Below are positions 41,007 to 49,325 of a stretch of DNA of 64,000 bases, piece by piece; position 1 is the first letter of the stretch; every line of letters begins with the position of its first letter. The notes under the pieces were generated by a model that did no database searches, was not told the origin of the DNA, and saw only the letters and a list, made by a program, of their open reading frames with translations. The translations under genes and the position numbers were made by a program. The DNA comes from Knoellia sp031844405 (GTDB lineage Bacteria; Actinomycetota; Actinomycetes; Actinomycetales; Dermatophilaceae): NCBI GenBank assembly GCA_031844405.1, contig JAUZVC010000002.1:124001-188000 (forward strand). Direction: 5' to 3'.

Positions 41007-42218
41007 TCACCCGTCGACGCGTGCGGGGTGCGGCGCGCCCGAGGCCGGGGAGTCGTCGACCATCTCGTGGGCCACGCCGTAGGTCGTGCGCAGCCGCACC
41101 TCCTGCCGGTCGGCGTAGGCCTCGCCGCGGCGCCGGCGCCACTCCACGAGGGCGGGGGAGCGGTCCATCCCCCGGTTGAGCGCGCCGAGTGGTCGGCCGA
41201 GCCCGGCCACGACGGGCCCGAGCCGGGACGGGGGCACGCCGAGGTCGTCGGCGATGTCATCGCCGAGGAAGAGCCGTTCGAGCCCGTGGACGGTGGTCGG
41301 GGACCAGCGCCGGAAGGGTCCGAGGAGGAGGTCGAGCTCGGGCACGAGGAACTCGGCGTTGATCCCGCGCACGAGGGCCCTGCAGAAGTCCTCCACCGGC
41401 GGGCGGGTCATGAGGTGCAGCTCCTCCAGCGCCTCCTGATCGGCCTTGGTCGCGGGCAGCAGCTCCGGGACGATGCCGAGGAGGTGACCGAGGTAGCGCC
41501 ACCGCGCGTAGTGGCCGTCGGCGATCTCGTAAGGCCGGAAGTGGACCCCAACACGGGCCAGGGCCCGGATGACGATGAGGCAGAACTCGTCGACCGTGTA
41601 GGCGAGGTGGGCCTGCGAGATCGGCTCACCCCAGGCCTCGAGGTCCCAGGCCGGGTCGTCACGCAGGTGGCGGCGCACGAAGGCGTGGATCATCCGCACC
41701 CGGACTGTGCGCTCGAAGCCGGGGGAGAAGCGCTCCAGCCCACCCGGCTTCGTCACCGCGCGGAGCCATGTCGCGACCTCGATGGTGCGCATCCCGGCGC
41801 TCTCGACGTAGCGCCCCGTCATGGCCAGCGGGCGTGACGCGGTGGGGTTGGCATAGCCCACGAGCAGCGAGGCGGCCCCGAGGACGATGCCCGTCTCGCG
41901 GCTGTAGCGCGCGAAGTCGCGGACCCCGGCGTCGATCGCGGGGAGGTCGACCCAGTCGGGCACGTCGTCGAGCTGCGCGAAGAGGGCGACGAGGCTCTCC
42001 GGCGCGTCGGGGACCGCGTCGATGCCCTCGGCGAGGGCCCGGCGAAGCAGGCGCATGAAGCGACCACGCCCGATGTAGGTGGCCTCGTCGGCGCAGGCGT
42101 CGGCGAGGGGGTCACCGACCCACATGCCTGCGAGGTAGGCCGAACCGAGGGCGCCGTGGAGGGCGACCGCCTCGGCCGCGTTGCGCACGCTCGTCGGCGG
42201 CTCGGCGCGATGGGCCAT
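41007..42218 (-). CDS. DUF2236 (MpaB-type) oxygenase-like protein
   Basis: A 403-residue soluble protein of the DUF2236 family, related to the haem protein latex-clearing oxygenase and MpaB. Landmarks are LHGALGSAYLAGMWVGDPLA, DDVPDWVDLP, VGYANPTASRPLAMTGRY, RVRMIHAFVRRHLRDD (conserved Arg and His of the family) and ISQAHLAYTVDEFCLIVIRA. Catalysis in this particular member is not shown. ATG 42218 is six bases after TACCCT on the minus strand (leaderless). Convergent with pfp. Confidence 0.82.
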   Translation of the reverse strand: MAHRAEPPTSVRNAAEAVALHGALGSAYLAGMWVGDPLADACADEATYIGRGRFMRLLRRALAEGIDAVPDAPESLVALFAQLDDVPDWVDLPAIDAGVRDFARYSRETGIVLGAASLLVGYANPTASRPLAMTGRYVESAGMRTIEVATWLRAVTKPGGLERFSPGFERTVRVRMIHAFVRRHLRDDPAWDLEAWGEPISQAHLAYTVDEFCLIVIRALARVGVHFRPYEIADGHYARWRYLGHLLGIVPELLPATKADQEALEELHLMTRPPVEDFCRALVRGINAEFLVPELDLLLGPFRRWSPTTVHGLERLFLGDDIADDLGVPPSRLGPVVAGLGRPLGALNRGMDRSPALVEWRRRRGEAYADRQEVRLRTTYGVAHEMVDDSPASGAPHPARVDG

Positions 42219-42360
42219 CCTCCGAGGGTAGGAGCAGCCCGGCGGCCTGTCCCCCACATCGACGAACACCCGTGCGGGACCCGCTCCGTCGGCACGTATC
42301 TCGGGCACTTCTCGCGCCTCCTTCAGGGCGACACACTGGTGTCGTCGAGAGGAGCGCGCC

Positions 42361-43365
42361 ATGAGCAACCTGTCAGCCCAGCTGCCCGACACCCCCGGTC
42401 CGGGGGCGGTCGCCCCGGCCGGAGCCCAGGCCGCAGCGGGAGCCATCACACCACCACGGGTCCGGGCCAGCGCCTCGGTCCGGACCTACCGCTACCTCCG
42501 GCTCAGCCTCGTCGGCCTCGTCGTCCTGCTGCTCTTCTGCGTGTGGGCGGAGCGGCTCGGCGGGGCCGCGGCCAACCGGAACCTCGGCTCGATCAGCGCC
42601 TACTACTACACGTCCGCGCGCAGCGTCTTCGTCGGAGCCCTCGTCGCCATCGGCATCAGCCTCGTCGCGATCGTGGGCCGGCGCGGGTTCGAGGACACCG
42701 CCCTCAACATCGCGGGCATGCTCGCCCCGGTCGTCGCCTTCGTGCCGACCCCGCGCGGTGCCGGCGGCGCGCCCTGCGACCCGGAGGGCCGCTGCTCGGT
42801 GCCGCCGGAGTTCGTCCCGTCCGTCGTCAACAACGTCTGGGGCCTCATCGCCCTCGGCGTCCTCGGCCTGGGCCTCGGGGCGTGGGTCGTCCTCGGGCGG
42901 CGGCAGTCCTCGCGGGCGACCCGGATCGGCTTCTTCCTCGCCGCCGCCGTCTTCGCCGCGTTCGTCCTCTGGTTCCGCTTCGCGCGGGACTCGTTCCTCG
43001 ACGCGGCCCACTTCGGCGCCGCGGTGCCGCTCTTCGGCCTCATCACCGCCGTGGCGTTCGTCAACGCGCGGCACGCGTCGAGGCGACGGGACGGCATACC
43101 GGGTCGCGAGCCGAGCCGGGAGATGAAGTCCTACCGGATGACGTATGCCGCCACTGCCGGCGTCATGGCGGTGACCTTCGCCGTGGCGATCGTCCTCGTC
43201 GTCGTCGATCAGTTCCTCGGCGGCGGCACCCCGACCGAGTGGGTGCTGTGGGTCGAGGTCGTCCTGCTCGTCGCCTTCGCCGTCTTCTGGGTCACCCAGA
43301 CCTTCGACTACTGGAACGACGGGCTGCCGGAGGAGGCGTCGACCCAGCCGACCCCGGTTCCCTGA
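42361..43365 (+). CDS. Polytopic membrane protein of unknown function
   Basis: A 334-residue protein with about seven hydrophobic segments (LSLVGLVVLLLFCVWA, FVGALVAIGISLVAIVG, WGLIALGVLGLGLGAWVVL, IGFFLAAAVFAAFVLW, FGAAVPLFGLITAVAFVNA, VMAVTFAVAIVLVVVDQFL, VLWVEVVLLVAFAVFWVTQ). A short external loop holds two Cys (PCDPEGRCSV) and SISAYYYTSARSVFVG is a striking stretch after the first helix. The first 38 residues are Ala/Pro-rich. GAGAGGAG precedes ATG 42361. No named family recognised. Confidence 0.75.
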   Translation: MSNLSAQLPDTPGPGAVAPAGAQAAAGAITPPRVRASASVRTYRYLRLSLVGLVVLLLFCVWAERLGGAAANRNLGSISAYYYTSARSVFVGALVAIGISLVAIVGRRGFEDTALNIAGMLAPVVAFVPTPRGAGGAPCDPEGRCSVPPEFVPSVVNNVWGLIALGVLGLGLGAWVVLGRRQSSRATRIGFFLAAAVFAAFVLWFRFARDSFLDAAHFGAAVPLFGLITAVAFVNARHASRRRDGIPGREPSREMKSYRMTYAATAGVMAVTFAVAIVLVVVDQFLGGGTPTEWVLWVEVVLLVAFAVFWVTQTFDYWNDGLPEEASTQPTPVP

Positions 43366-43386
43366 GGCGGCCGCCCGGACGACGAG

Positions 43387-43420
43387 AAGGGCCGCCGGTC
43401 GACATCGACCGGCGGCCCTT
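43387..43420. terminator. Strong bidirectional terminator between membrane gene and tRNA-Pro
   Basis: AAGGGCCGCCGGTCGA and TCGACCGGCGGCCCTT form a 16-bp perfect inverted repeat with almost no loop. It serves the plus-strand membrane gene and the minus-strand tRNA. Confidence 0.85.
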
Positions 43421-43429
43421 CCCAGATGT

Positions 43430-43504
<75 letters not shown>

Positions 43505-43593
43505 TGACACTCCGCTCCCCTCGCAGGCAGCGACACCAGAGGATAACCGACGCTCCCTCCCCTCCCGAAATCGGTTCCGGGAAGCCCGTTGCG

Positions 43594-44535
43594 TCAGCGC
43601 CCGACGAGGGTGAGGAGCGTGGCCTCCGGACGGCAGGCGAAGCGCACCGGCGCGTAGGGCGAGGTCCCGAGACCGGCCGAGACGTGCAGGTATGCCGCGT
43701 CGTCCGGTTGTGCGTGGTGCATGCGGCCCGCGCCGGGCCACCATCGCGACAGGCCCTTGGCCCGGCCTCGGTCGAGGTCGCAGTTCGTGACGAGGGCGCC
43801 GTAGAGCGGCACCGCGAGCTGGCCGCCGTGGGTGTGCCCGGCGAGGATGAGCCCGGCCCCGTCGGCCGCCATCGCGTCGAGCACGCGCTGGTAGGGCGCG
43901 TGCACGAGGCCCACGGTGAGCGCGACGTCGCTCGCCGCAGGGCCGGACACGCCGGCATACCGGTCCCGGTCGATGTGCGGGTCGTCGACACCGACGAGCT
44001 CGACGCGGTGGGGTCCGACATCCACGGTGGTGCGAGCGTTGTCGAGGTCGGACCACCCGCCGGCCACGAGCCCGTCGACGAGCTCGTCGACGGGAAGGTC
44101 CTCACGCACGACCTTCGGGGGGCGGGCGTGGTGGCGGGTGAGGTAGAGCGCCGGGTTCTTGCGCACCGGGGCGTAGCGGTCGTTGGAGCCGAGGACGAAC
44201 GCTCCGGGGAAGTCCAGAAGCGGTTCCATCGCCCGCAGGAGCGGGGGTACGGCCTCGACGTGGGCGAGGTTGTCACCGGAGTTGACGACGAAGTCCGGTG
44301 CGAGAGTAGCGAGGTCGCGCACCCAGTCGATCTTGCGCCGCTGGCCCGGGGTGAGGTGGAGGTCGCTCACCTGAAGCACCTTGACCGGGTCCGAGCCGGG
44401 CGGGAGCACGGGCACGGTGGCCTCGCGGAGGGTGAACCAGTTGCGCTCCACGAGGGCTGCGTAGGCGACGCAGGCGACCCCCGTGGCGGCCACGCCGGCG
44501 AGGGTCGTCAGGGCGGTCCCGGTCGTCGAGCTCAT
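43594..44535 (-). CDS. Membrane-anchored metallophosphoesterase, YkuE/YaeI-like
   Basis: A 313-residue protein with one N-terminal membrane anchor (TTLAGVAATGVACVAYAAL) and an outward-looking calcineurin-like domain: LQVSDLHLTPGQ (metal-binding Asp/His), FVVNSGDNLAH, FVLGSNDRYAPV (GND-like in place of GNHD), LVHAPYQ and LILAGHTHGGQLAVP (final His pair). Members of this type act on phospholipid or nucleotide substrates; substrate here unknown. ATG 44535 is divergent from yqeY. Confidence 0.88.
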   Translation of the reverse strand: MSSTTGTALTTLAGVAATGVACVAYAALVERNWFTLREATVPVLPPGSDPVKVLQVSDLHLTPGQRRKIDWVRDLATLAPDFVVNSGDNLAHVEAVPPLLRAMEPLLDFPGAFVLGSNDRYAPVRKNPALYLTRHHARPPKVVREDLPVDELVDGLVAGGWSDLDNARTTVDVGPHRVELVGVDDPHIDRDRYAGVSGPAASDVALTVGLVHAPYQRVLDAMAADGAGLILAGHTHGGQLAVPLYGALVTNCDLDRGRAKGLSRWWPGAGRMHHAQPDDAAYLHVSAGLGTSPYAPVRFACRPEATLLTLVGR

Positions 44536-44578
44536 CGGGCCAGTATCCCGGTTGACGCCGGGTGCGAGACTTGGGGGC

Positions 44579-45040
44579 ATGACCGACACGACTCTCAAGG
44601 GCAGGCTCCAGGGCGACCTGCACGACGCGATCCGGAGCAAGGACAAGGTCCGCTCAGGCACGCTGCGCATGACGCTCACCGCGATCACCAACGCCGAGGT
44701 GGCCGGTGACGAGGCCAAGGAGCTGAGCGACGACGAGGTCCTCAAGGTCATCGCCAAGGAGGCCAAGAAGCGCAAAGAGGCGTCGACGGCATACACCGAC
44801 GCCGGCCGCGCCGAGCTGGCCGAGACCGAGGACGCCGAGCTCGCCGTCCTCGAGGGCTACCTCCCCACCCAGCTCGACGACGCCGAGCTCGAGCGCATCG
44901 TGCGCTCGGCCGTCGAGTCCACCGGTGCCAGCGGGATGGCGCAGATGGGCCAGGTCATGAAGGTCGCGCAGGGCGAGGTCGCCGGGCGCGCCGACGGTGG
45001 ACGGGTGGCCGCGATCGTCAAGAGGGTCCTCGCGGGCTGA
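44579..45040 (+). CDS. GatB/YqeY domain protein
   Basis: A 153-residue soluble protein of the YqeY family, related to the C-terminal tRNA-binding domain of GatB. LKGRLQGDLHDAIRSKDKVR, LRMTLTAITNAEV, EAKKRKEASTAYTDAGRAEL and LEGYLPTQLDDAEL span the family; the last part is the small helical domain found in Asn/Gln amidotransferase subunits. GAGACT stands seven bases before ATG 44579. Its cellular role is not settled. A terminator follows. Confidence 0.9.
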   Translation: MTDTTLKGRLQGDLHDAIRSKDKVRSGTLRMTLTAITNAEVAGDEAKELSDDEVLKVIAKEAKKRKEASTAYTDAGRAELAETEDAELAVLEGYLPTQLDDAELERIVRSAVESTGASGMAQMGQVMKVAQGEVAGRADGGRVAAIVKRVLAG

Positions 45041-45070
45041 GCCACCGCGACACGGCTGCATCGAACGACG

Positions 45071-45112
45071 AAGGGCGCCGACCTGACCCGCGCGGGTCCG
45101 GTCGGCGCCCTT
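45071..45112. terminator. Terminator between yqeY and ponA
   Basis: AAGGGCGCCGACC and GGTCGGCGCCCTT form a 13-bp stem that continues inward with GACCC/GGGTC. It lies between convergent genes and can serve both. Confidence 0.85.
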
Positions 45113-45128
45113 CCGCCAGCGCCCGGCC

Positions 45129-47546
45129 TCAGGGGCGCTTGGGCGGCTTCGTCGGCTTCACCTTGGGTGTCGGGCCCGTGGTCGTCGGCCTGGGGTTGGA
45201 CACGGTGGGTCGGGTGTCCGTGTTCGAGCGGACCGGCGACGAGTAGCCGCGCGAGATGAGCAGCGTGACGGTGCCGCCCTTCATCGCCTTGGTGCCGGGA
45301 CTCGTGCGCGCGACCCGTCCCTCACGGACCGTGCTGTCGACCCGGCTCCCGACCCGCACCTTGAAGCCGGCGGCCTCGAGCGTGTCGGTGGCGTCGCTGA
45401 TGCTGTCGCCGGCGACGTTGGGGATCGGGACGTAGTTGCCGTTGAGGACCGCGCTCGACGGCGGCGTGAACTGGACGACGGGAAGCCCACTCGTCGCCGC
45501 TCGCATGATGTCGGCCCACACGGGTGCCGCGATGGTGCCACCGAAGACACTGCGCTTGCAGCCGTAGGTGTTGAAGCACTTGCCGTTGAGGGTGAGCAGC
45601 TGGCCGTTGGCCCGGGACACCTTGACGTTGCCGACCCACACGGCGGCCGCGCGCTGCGGCGTGTAGCCGATGAACCACGACTGGTTGTGGTTGTTCGTCG
45701 TGCCCGTCTTGCCGGCGGCGGGCCGCTTCGTGACGTCCCAGACGCCCTCGGCGGTGCCTCGGCGGTCCTTGAGCGGGCCCTGGAGGAGGAGGTTGACGCC
45801 GTCGGCGACGTCGGCGCGGACGACCTGCTTGCACGTCGTCGGCGGGACCTTGATGACCTTGCCGTTCGACGTCGTGATCGAGGCGATCGGCGTCGGCTCG
45901 CAGTACTTGCCGCGAGCGGCGAGCGTCGCGTAGGAGGACGCCGCCGTCATCGGCGTCATTGTGCCGGCGCCGAGCGTGATCGAGGCGACCGAGTTGTAGA
46001 TCGGCTTGCCGTCGCCCTGGTGCACGCCCATGCGGTTCATGGCGTCGTAGACCTTCTGGCAGCCGGTGTCGATGACGAGCTGCCCGAACGCCGTGTTGAT
46101 CGACTCGGCGGTCGCCTTCGCGAGGCTCATCTCACCGCCGCTGCGGTAGTCGTTCTCGACCTCCCAGTCCTTGTCCGAGTTGCACCTCCCCTTCATCTCC
46201 GCGCGCGTGAACATGTGCGGGTCGTCCGGCGAGGCCGAGGGGGCGTCGATCGTGCCGTCGAGCGGCATCCCCGACTCGAGCGCCGCCACGAGGGCGTAGG
46301 TCTTGGCCGTCGAGCCGAACTGGTAGCCGTACTGGCTGCCGCCGTAGCGCTGGTCGACGTTGAGGTTGAGCTGGCTGTCACCGAAGTCGGTGGCCTGCGC
46401 CATGGCGAGCACCTTGCCGGTGCCGGGCTCGATGACCGTCGAGGCAGCGCCGAGGTTGCTCTTGTTGCCGACCGGCACGGCGTCGGTGAGGGCCTTGAGC
46501 GTGGACGCCTGCAGCTTGCTGTCGAGCGTCGTCTTGATTTCGAGGCCGCCCTGGTTGATGTTCTTGAGGCGTTCCGCCGGGGTCTTGCCGAGGACGGCCA
46601 TCTGCGGCGACTTCTGGAGGTACTCCATCATGTAGGCGCAGAAGAACGGCTCGCTCGAGCGCTGGCAGACGCCCTTCGGGGGCTTGCGGTTGCCGAGCAT
46701 GCTCGCGACCGGGACCTTCTTGGCGGCAGCCACGTCGGCGGCGGGGGCCATGCCGAGGGCCTGCATGCGGTCGAGGACGGCGTTGCGGCGGGCCTGCGAG
46801 TTTTTGGGGTTGAGGACCGGGTTGTACTTCGTCGGCTGCTGGACGATGCCGGCGAGAAGCGCCGACTGGACGAGCGTGAGCTTGCTCGCGCTCACGCCGA
46901 AGTAGTTCTGCGAGGCCGCCTCGACGCCGTAGGCCTGGTCGCCGTAGTAGACGAGGTTGAGGTAGCCCGCGAGGATCTGCTCCTTGGTGTAGTTGCGCTC
47001 CACGTCGAGGGCGTACTTGAGCTCCTGCAGCTTGCGCGTGTAGGTCTTGGCGACGGCGGCCTTCGCGGCCTCCTTGTCGTCCCGGCGCAGTGCGTTCTCC
47101 TGCAGCGTGATCTTGACGTACTGCTGGGTGAGCGTCGACGCGCCCTGGACGTCGCCGCTCGAGAAGTTCGACACCATGGCGCGGGTGAAGCCGCGCACGT
47201 CGAGGCCCCCGTGCTCGTAGAACCGCGAGTCCTCGATCGCGATCTGCGCCTTCTGCATCCACGGCGAGATCTTGTCGAGGCTGACGATGATCCGGTTCTC
47301 GTCGTAGGGGTTGGCGATGAGCTTGTTGTCGGCCGTGAGGATCTTGGACTGCTGCGCGAGCGGCGAGACCGAGAACTCGCTCGGGAGGTCGTTGAACGCC
47401 TTGACGCCACTGGTCGTGGCGCTCCCACCGGCCCCGATGGCGGGGATGGCGATGCCGGCCATGAGCAACCCCATGAGGGTGCTCAGGACGACGAGCCCCA
47501 GGAGCAGGCGAAGCACGTGGGGCAGGTTGTGGGCGCGACCTTCCAT
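45129..47546 (-). CDS. Class A penicillin-binding protein with PASTA domain
   Basis: An 805-residue bifunctional peptidoglycan synthase. After a short cytoplasmic tail and one membrane helix (VLRLLLGLVVLSTLMGLLMA) comes the glycosyltransferase domain (AIEDSRFYEHGGLDVRGF with catalytic Glu, GASTLTQQYVK, YLNLVYYGDQAYGVEAAS). The transpeptidase domain has GSTAKTYAL (S-x-x-K), ESINTAF (S-x-N) and AGKTGTTN (K-T-G). A PASTA domain follows (IPNVAGDSISDATDTLEAAG), then a Pro/Thr/Lys-rich tail. ATG 47546 is seven bases after TACCCT on the minus strand. It is divergent from wblA, the same arrangement as in Streptomyces. Confidence 0.95.
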   Translation of the reverse strand: MEGRAHNLPHVLRLLLGLVVLSTLMGLLMAGIAIPAIGAGGSATTSGVKAFNDLPSEFSVSPLAQQSKILTADNKLIANPYDENRIIVSLDKISPWMQKAQIAIEDSRFYEHGGLDVRGFTRAMVSNFSSGDVQGASTLTQQYVKITLQENALRRDDKEAAKAAVAKTYTRKLQELKYALDVERNYTKEQILAGYLNLVYYGDQAYGVEAASQNYFGVSASKLTLVQSALLAGIVQQPTKYNPVLNPKNSQARRNAVLDRMQALGMAPAADVAAAKKVPVASMLGNRKPPKGVCQRSSEPFFCAYMMEYLQKSPQMAVLGKTPAERLKNINQGGLEIKTTLDSKLQASTLKALTDAVPVGNKSNLGAASTVIEPGTGKVLAMAQATDFGDSQLNLNVDQRYGGSQYGYQFGSTAKTYALVAALESGMPLDGTIDAPSASPDDPHMFTRAEMKGRCNSDKDWEVENDYRSGGEMSLAKATAESINTAFGQLVIDTGCQKVYDAMNRMGVHQGDGKPIYNSVASITLGAGTMTPMTAASSYATLAARGKYCEPTPIASITTSNGKVIKVPPTTCKQVVRADVADGVNLLLQGPLKDRRGTAEGVWDVTKRPAAGKTGTTNNHNQSWFIGYTPQRAAAVWVGNVKVSRANGQLLTLNGKCFNTYGCKRSVFGGTIAAPVWADIMRAATSGLPVVQFTPPSSAVLNGNYVPIPNVAGDSISDATDTLEAAGFKVRVGSRVDSTVREGRVARTSPGTKAMKGGTVTLLISRGYSSPVRSNTDTRPTVSNPRPTTTGPTPKVKPTKPPKRP

Positions 47547-47559
47547 GCCCCGCAGGGTA

Positions 47560-47756
47560 ACGCGGCAACATGTGACAGCCGGGTTGCAGCGCCGCGGGCC
47601 CGTGACCTCACGTCTTGCGGAAACTGGCTAGCAACTAACTAGTTACTTCGAACCATATGACTAGTCCCCAAATTGGTCATAGCGCGGTTCCCCGCTACTC
47701 CCTAGTTTTCCGGTAACGCCATTCGGGAGGGAATGGCCCAGCCAAGGGACACTCGC
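47560..47756. promoter_or_regulatory. AT-rich regulatory region between ponA-type gene and wblA
   Basis: The stretch 47617-47700 is much richer in A and T than its surroundings and holds small palindromes (TAACTAGTTA near 47636, GACTAGTC near 47658, CATATG). This suggests binding of one or more regulators. TAGTTT near 47703 could be a -10 box for wblA. AAGGGA lies eight bases before ATG 47757. Confidence 0.5.
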
Positions 47757-48065
47757 ATGACGATCACAGCTCCTGTCACCACCTCTACCGCTCCGTCCGA
47801 CTGGTCCACCCGCGGCACCTGCGTGGGTACCGACCCCGATGCGCTCTTCGTGCAGGGCAAGGAGCAGCGCACCGCCAAGATCGTGTGCCGCGGTTGCCCC
47901 GTGGCGCTCGACTGCCTCGCCGACGCCCTCGACAACAAGACCGAGTTCGGTGTCTGGGGCGGCATGACCGAGCGCGAGCGGCGCGCCCTGCTTCGCCGCC
48001 ACCCCGACGTCCGCTCCTGGCGCGACGTCCTCACCAAGACGGTCATCGCCCGCGCCCGGGGCTGA
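47757..48065 (+). CDS. wblA: WhiB-family iron-sulphur regulator, WblA-like
   Basis: A 102-residue WhiB-like protein, a small 4Fe-4S or redox-sensing transcription partner unique to actinobacteria. Four Cys are present: one in STRGTCVGTDPD, and three in VCRGCPVALDC (C-x2-C-x5-C). FGVWGGMTERERRALLRR is the helix-turn signature and basic end. ATG 47757 is preferred to the upstream ATG 47733 because AAGGGA lies at good spacing before it. The neighbours (class A PBP, ArsA-type pair, Crp, Nth) match those of Streptomyces wblA, a repressor of antibiotic production and control point of development; function here is inferred. Confidence 0.9.
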   Translation: MTITAPVTTSTAPSDWSTRGTCVGTDPDALFVQGKEQRTAKIVCRGCPVALDCLADALDNKTEFGVWGGMTERERRALLRRHPDVRSWRDVLTKTVIARARG

Positions 48066-48164
48066 CCACCTGCTCCCGTATGCCGGGTCGTGCCCTCGTG
48101 GCCGGCCCGGCATTCGCTTGCCCCGAGACGGGTGGGTCCGGGCCCGGGTTCGCCGTCCTCGCGT

Positions 48165-49325
48165 TCAGCCGGCGAGGGCCGCACCCACCTCGCGCAGCCC
48201 GTCGAGGTCGTGGACGTCGGTGGCCGACGCCGCGACGGTCGACAGCGGCACGTGCGGGTGCGAGGCGGCGAACCGTGACACGAAGGCGTGCTGCCGGGCC
48301 GCGGCCGAAGCGAGGTCGACGTGCAGCGAGAGCAGGGCGGCGGTGAGCGAGTCCTGCTTGCCCTCCTCGGTGAGCTGCTCGAGGGCGTCCTCGGCGCGCG
48401 GCGCCGACAGCGCGGCCGCCCCGAGCGACTGGAGACGGTTGACGACGACGCCCGCGAGCGGCATACGCTCCTGCCCCAGCCGGTCGACGAAGAAGGCGGC
48501 CTCGCGCAGCGCGTCCCGGTCGGGGGAGGCGATGACGACGAAGGCGGTCGTGTCCTCCTTGAGAAGCGCGTAGGTGACGTCGGCCCGCTCGCGGAAGCCG
48601 CCGAACATCGTGTCGAGCGCGGCGACGAACGTCTGGACGTCCTGGAGCATCTGGCCGCCGAGGACCCGGCTCAGGGTGCGCTGCGCGAGGTCGACCCCGA
48701 CGCTGAAGACCTTGAGGTAGGCGCGACCGCCCGCCTTGGCCGGTGCCATGAGGAGGCGGACGAACCGCCCGTCGAGGAACGAGCCGAGCCGCTTGGGCGC
48801 GTCGAGGAAGTCGAGCGCCGACCGAGACGGGGGAGTGTCGACGACGATGAGGTCCCACGTGCCGTCGCGCTCGGCCTGGGTGCGGAGCTGGCCGAGCTTC
48901 TCCATGGCCATGTACTCCTGCGTCCCCGCGAAGCTGCTCGACACCGCTTGGTAGAAGGGGTTCTCGAGGATCTGGGCGGCCTTGTCAGGAGTGGCGTGCG
49001 CCTCGACGACCTCGTCGAAGGTCCGCTTCATGTCGAGCATCATCGCGTCGAGCGACCCGCCGGCCGACGTGTCGACGCCCGCGACCGGGCGGGGCGTGTT
49101 GTCGAGCTCGGTGAGCCCGAGCGACTGGGCGAGCCGCCGTGCCGGGTCGATGGTGAGGACGACGACCTTGCGTCCCGTCTCGGCCGCGCGGATGCCGAGG
49201 GCCGCGGCGGTCGTCGTCTTGCCGACCCCGCCGCTGCCGCAGCAGACGATGATGCCGACGCCGTCGTCGGCGAGGAGGGCGTCGACGTCGAGGGGCTCGT
49301 GGGTGGGCGTGCTGCGTGAGGGCAT
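48165..49325 (-). CDS. ArsA-family ATPase, second of pair
   Basis: A 386-residue P-loop ATPase of the ArsA/GET3 type. The deviant Walker A is GSGGVGKTTTAAALG near residues 30-44, switch I TIDPARRLAQSLG, then LIVVDTPPSRSALDFLDAP (switch II Asp). C-terminal VVVNRLQSLG is the adenine-binding piece. No arsenic genes are near; actinobacterial pairs like this lie beside wblA and have no assigned role. Its ATG overlaps the stop of the companion gene by one base (TGATG), so the two subunits are likely made together and form a complex. Confidence 0.88.
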   Translation of the reverse strand: MPSRSTPTHEPLDVDALLADDGVGIIVCCGSGGVGKTTTAAALGIRAAETGRKVVVLTIDPARRLAQSLGLTELDNTPRPVAGVDTSAGGSLDAMMLDMKRTFDEVVEAHATPDKAAQILENPFYQAVSSSFAGTQEYMAMEKLGQLRTQAERDGTWDLIVVDTPPSRSALDFLDAPKRLGSFLDGRFVRLLMAPAKAGGRAYLKVFSVGVDLAQRTLSRVLGGQMLQDVQTFVAALDTMFGGFRERADVTYALLKEDTTAFVVIASPDRDALREAAFFVDRLGQERMPLAGVVVNRLQSLGAAALSAPRAEDALEQLTEEGKQDSLTAALLSLHVDLASAAARQHAFVSRFAASHPHVPLSTVAASATDVHDLDGLREVGAALAG

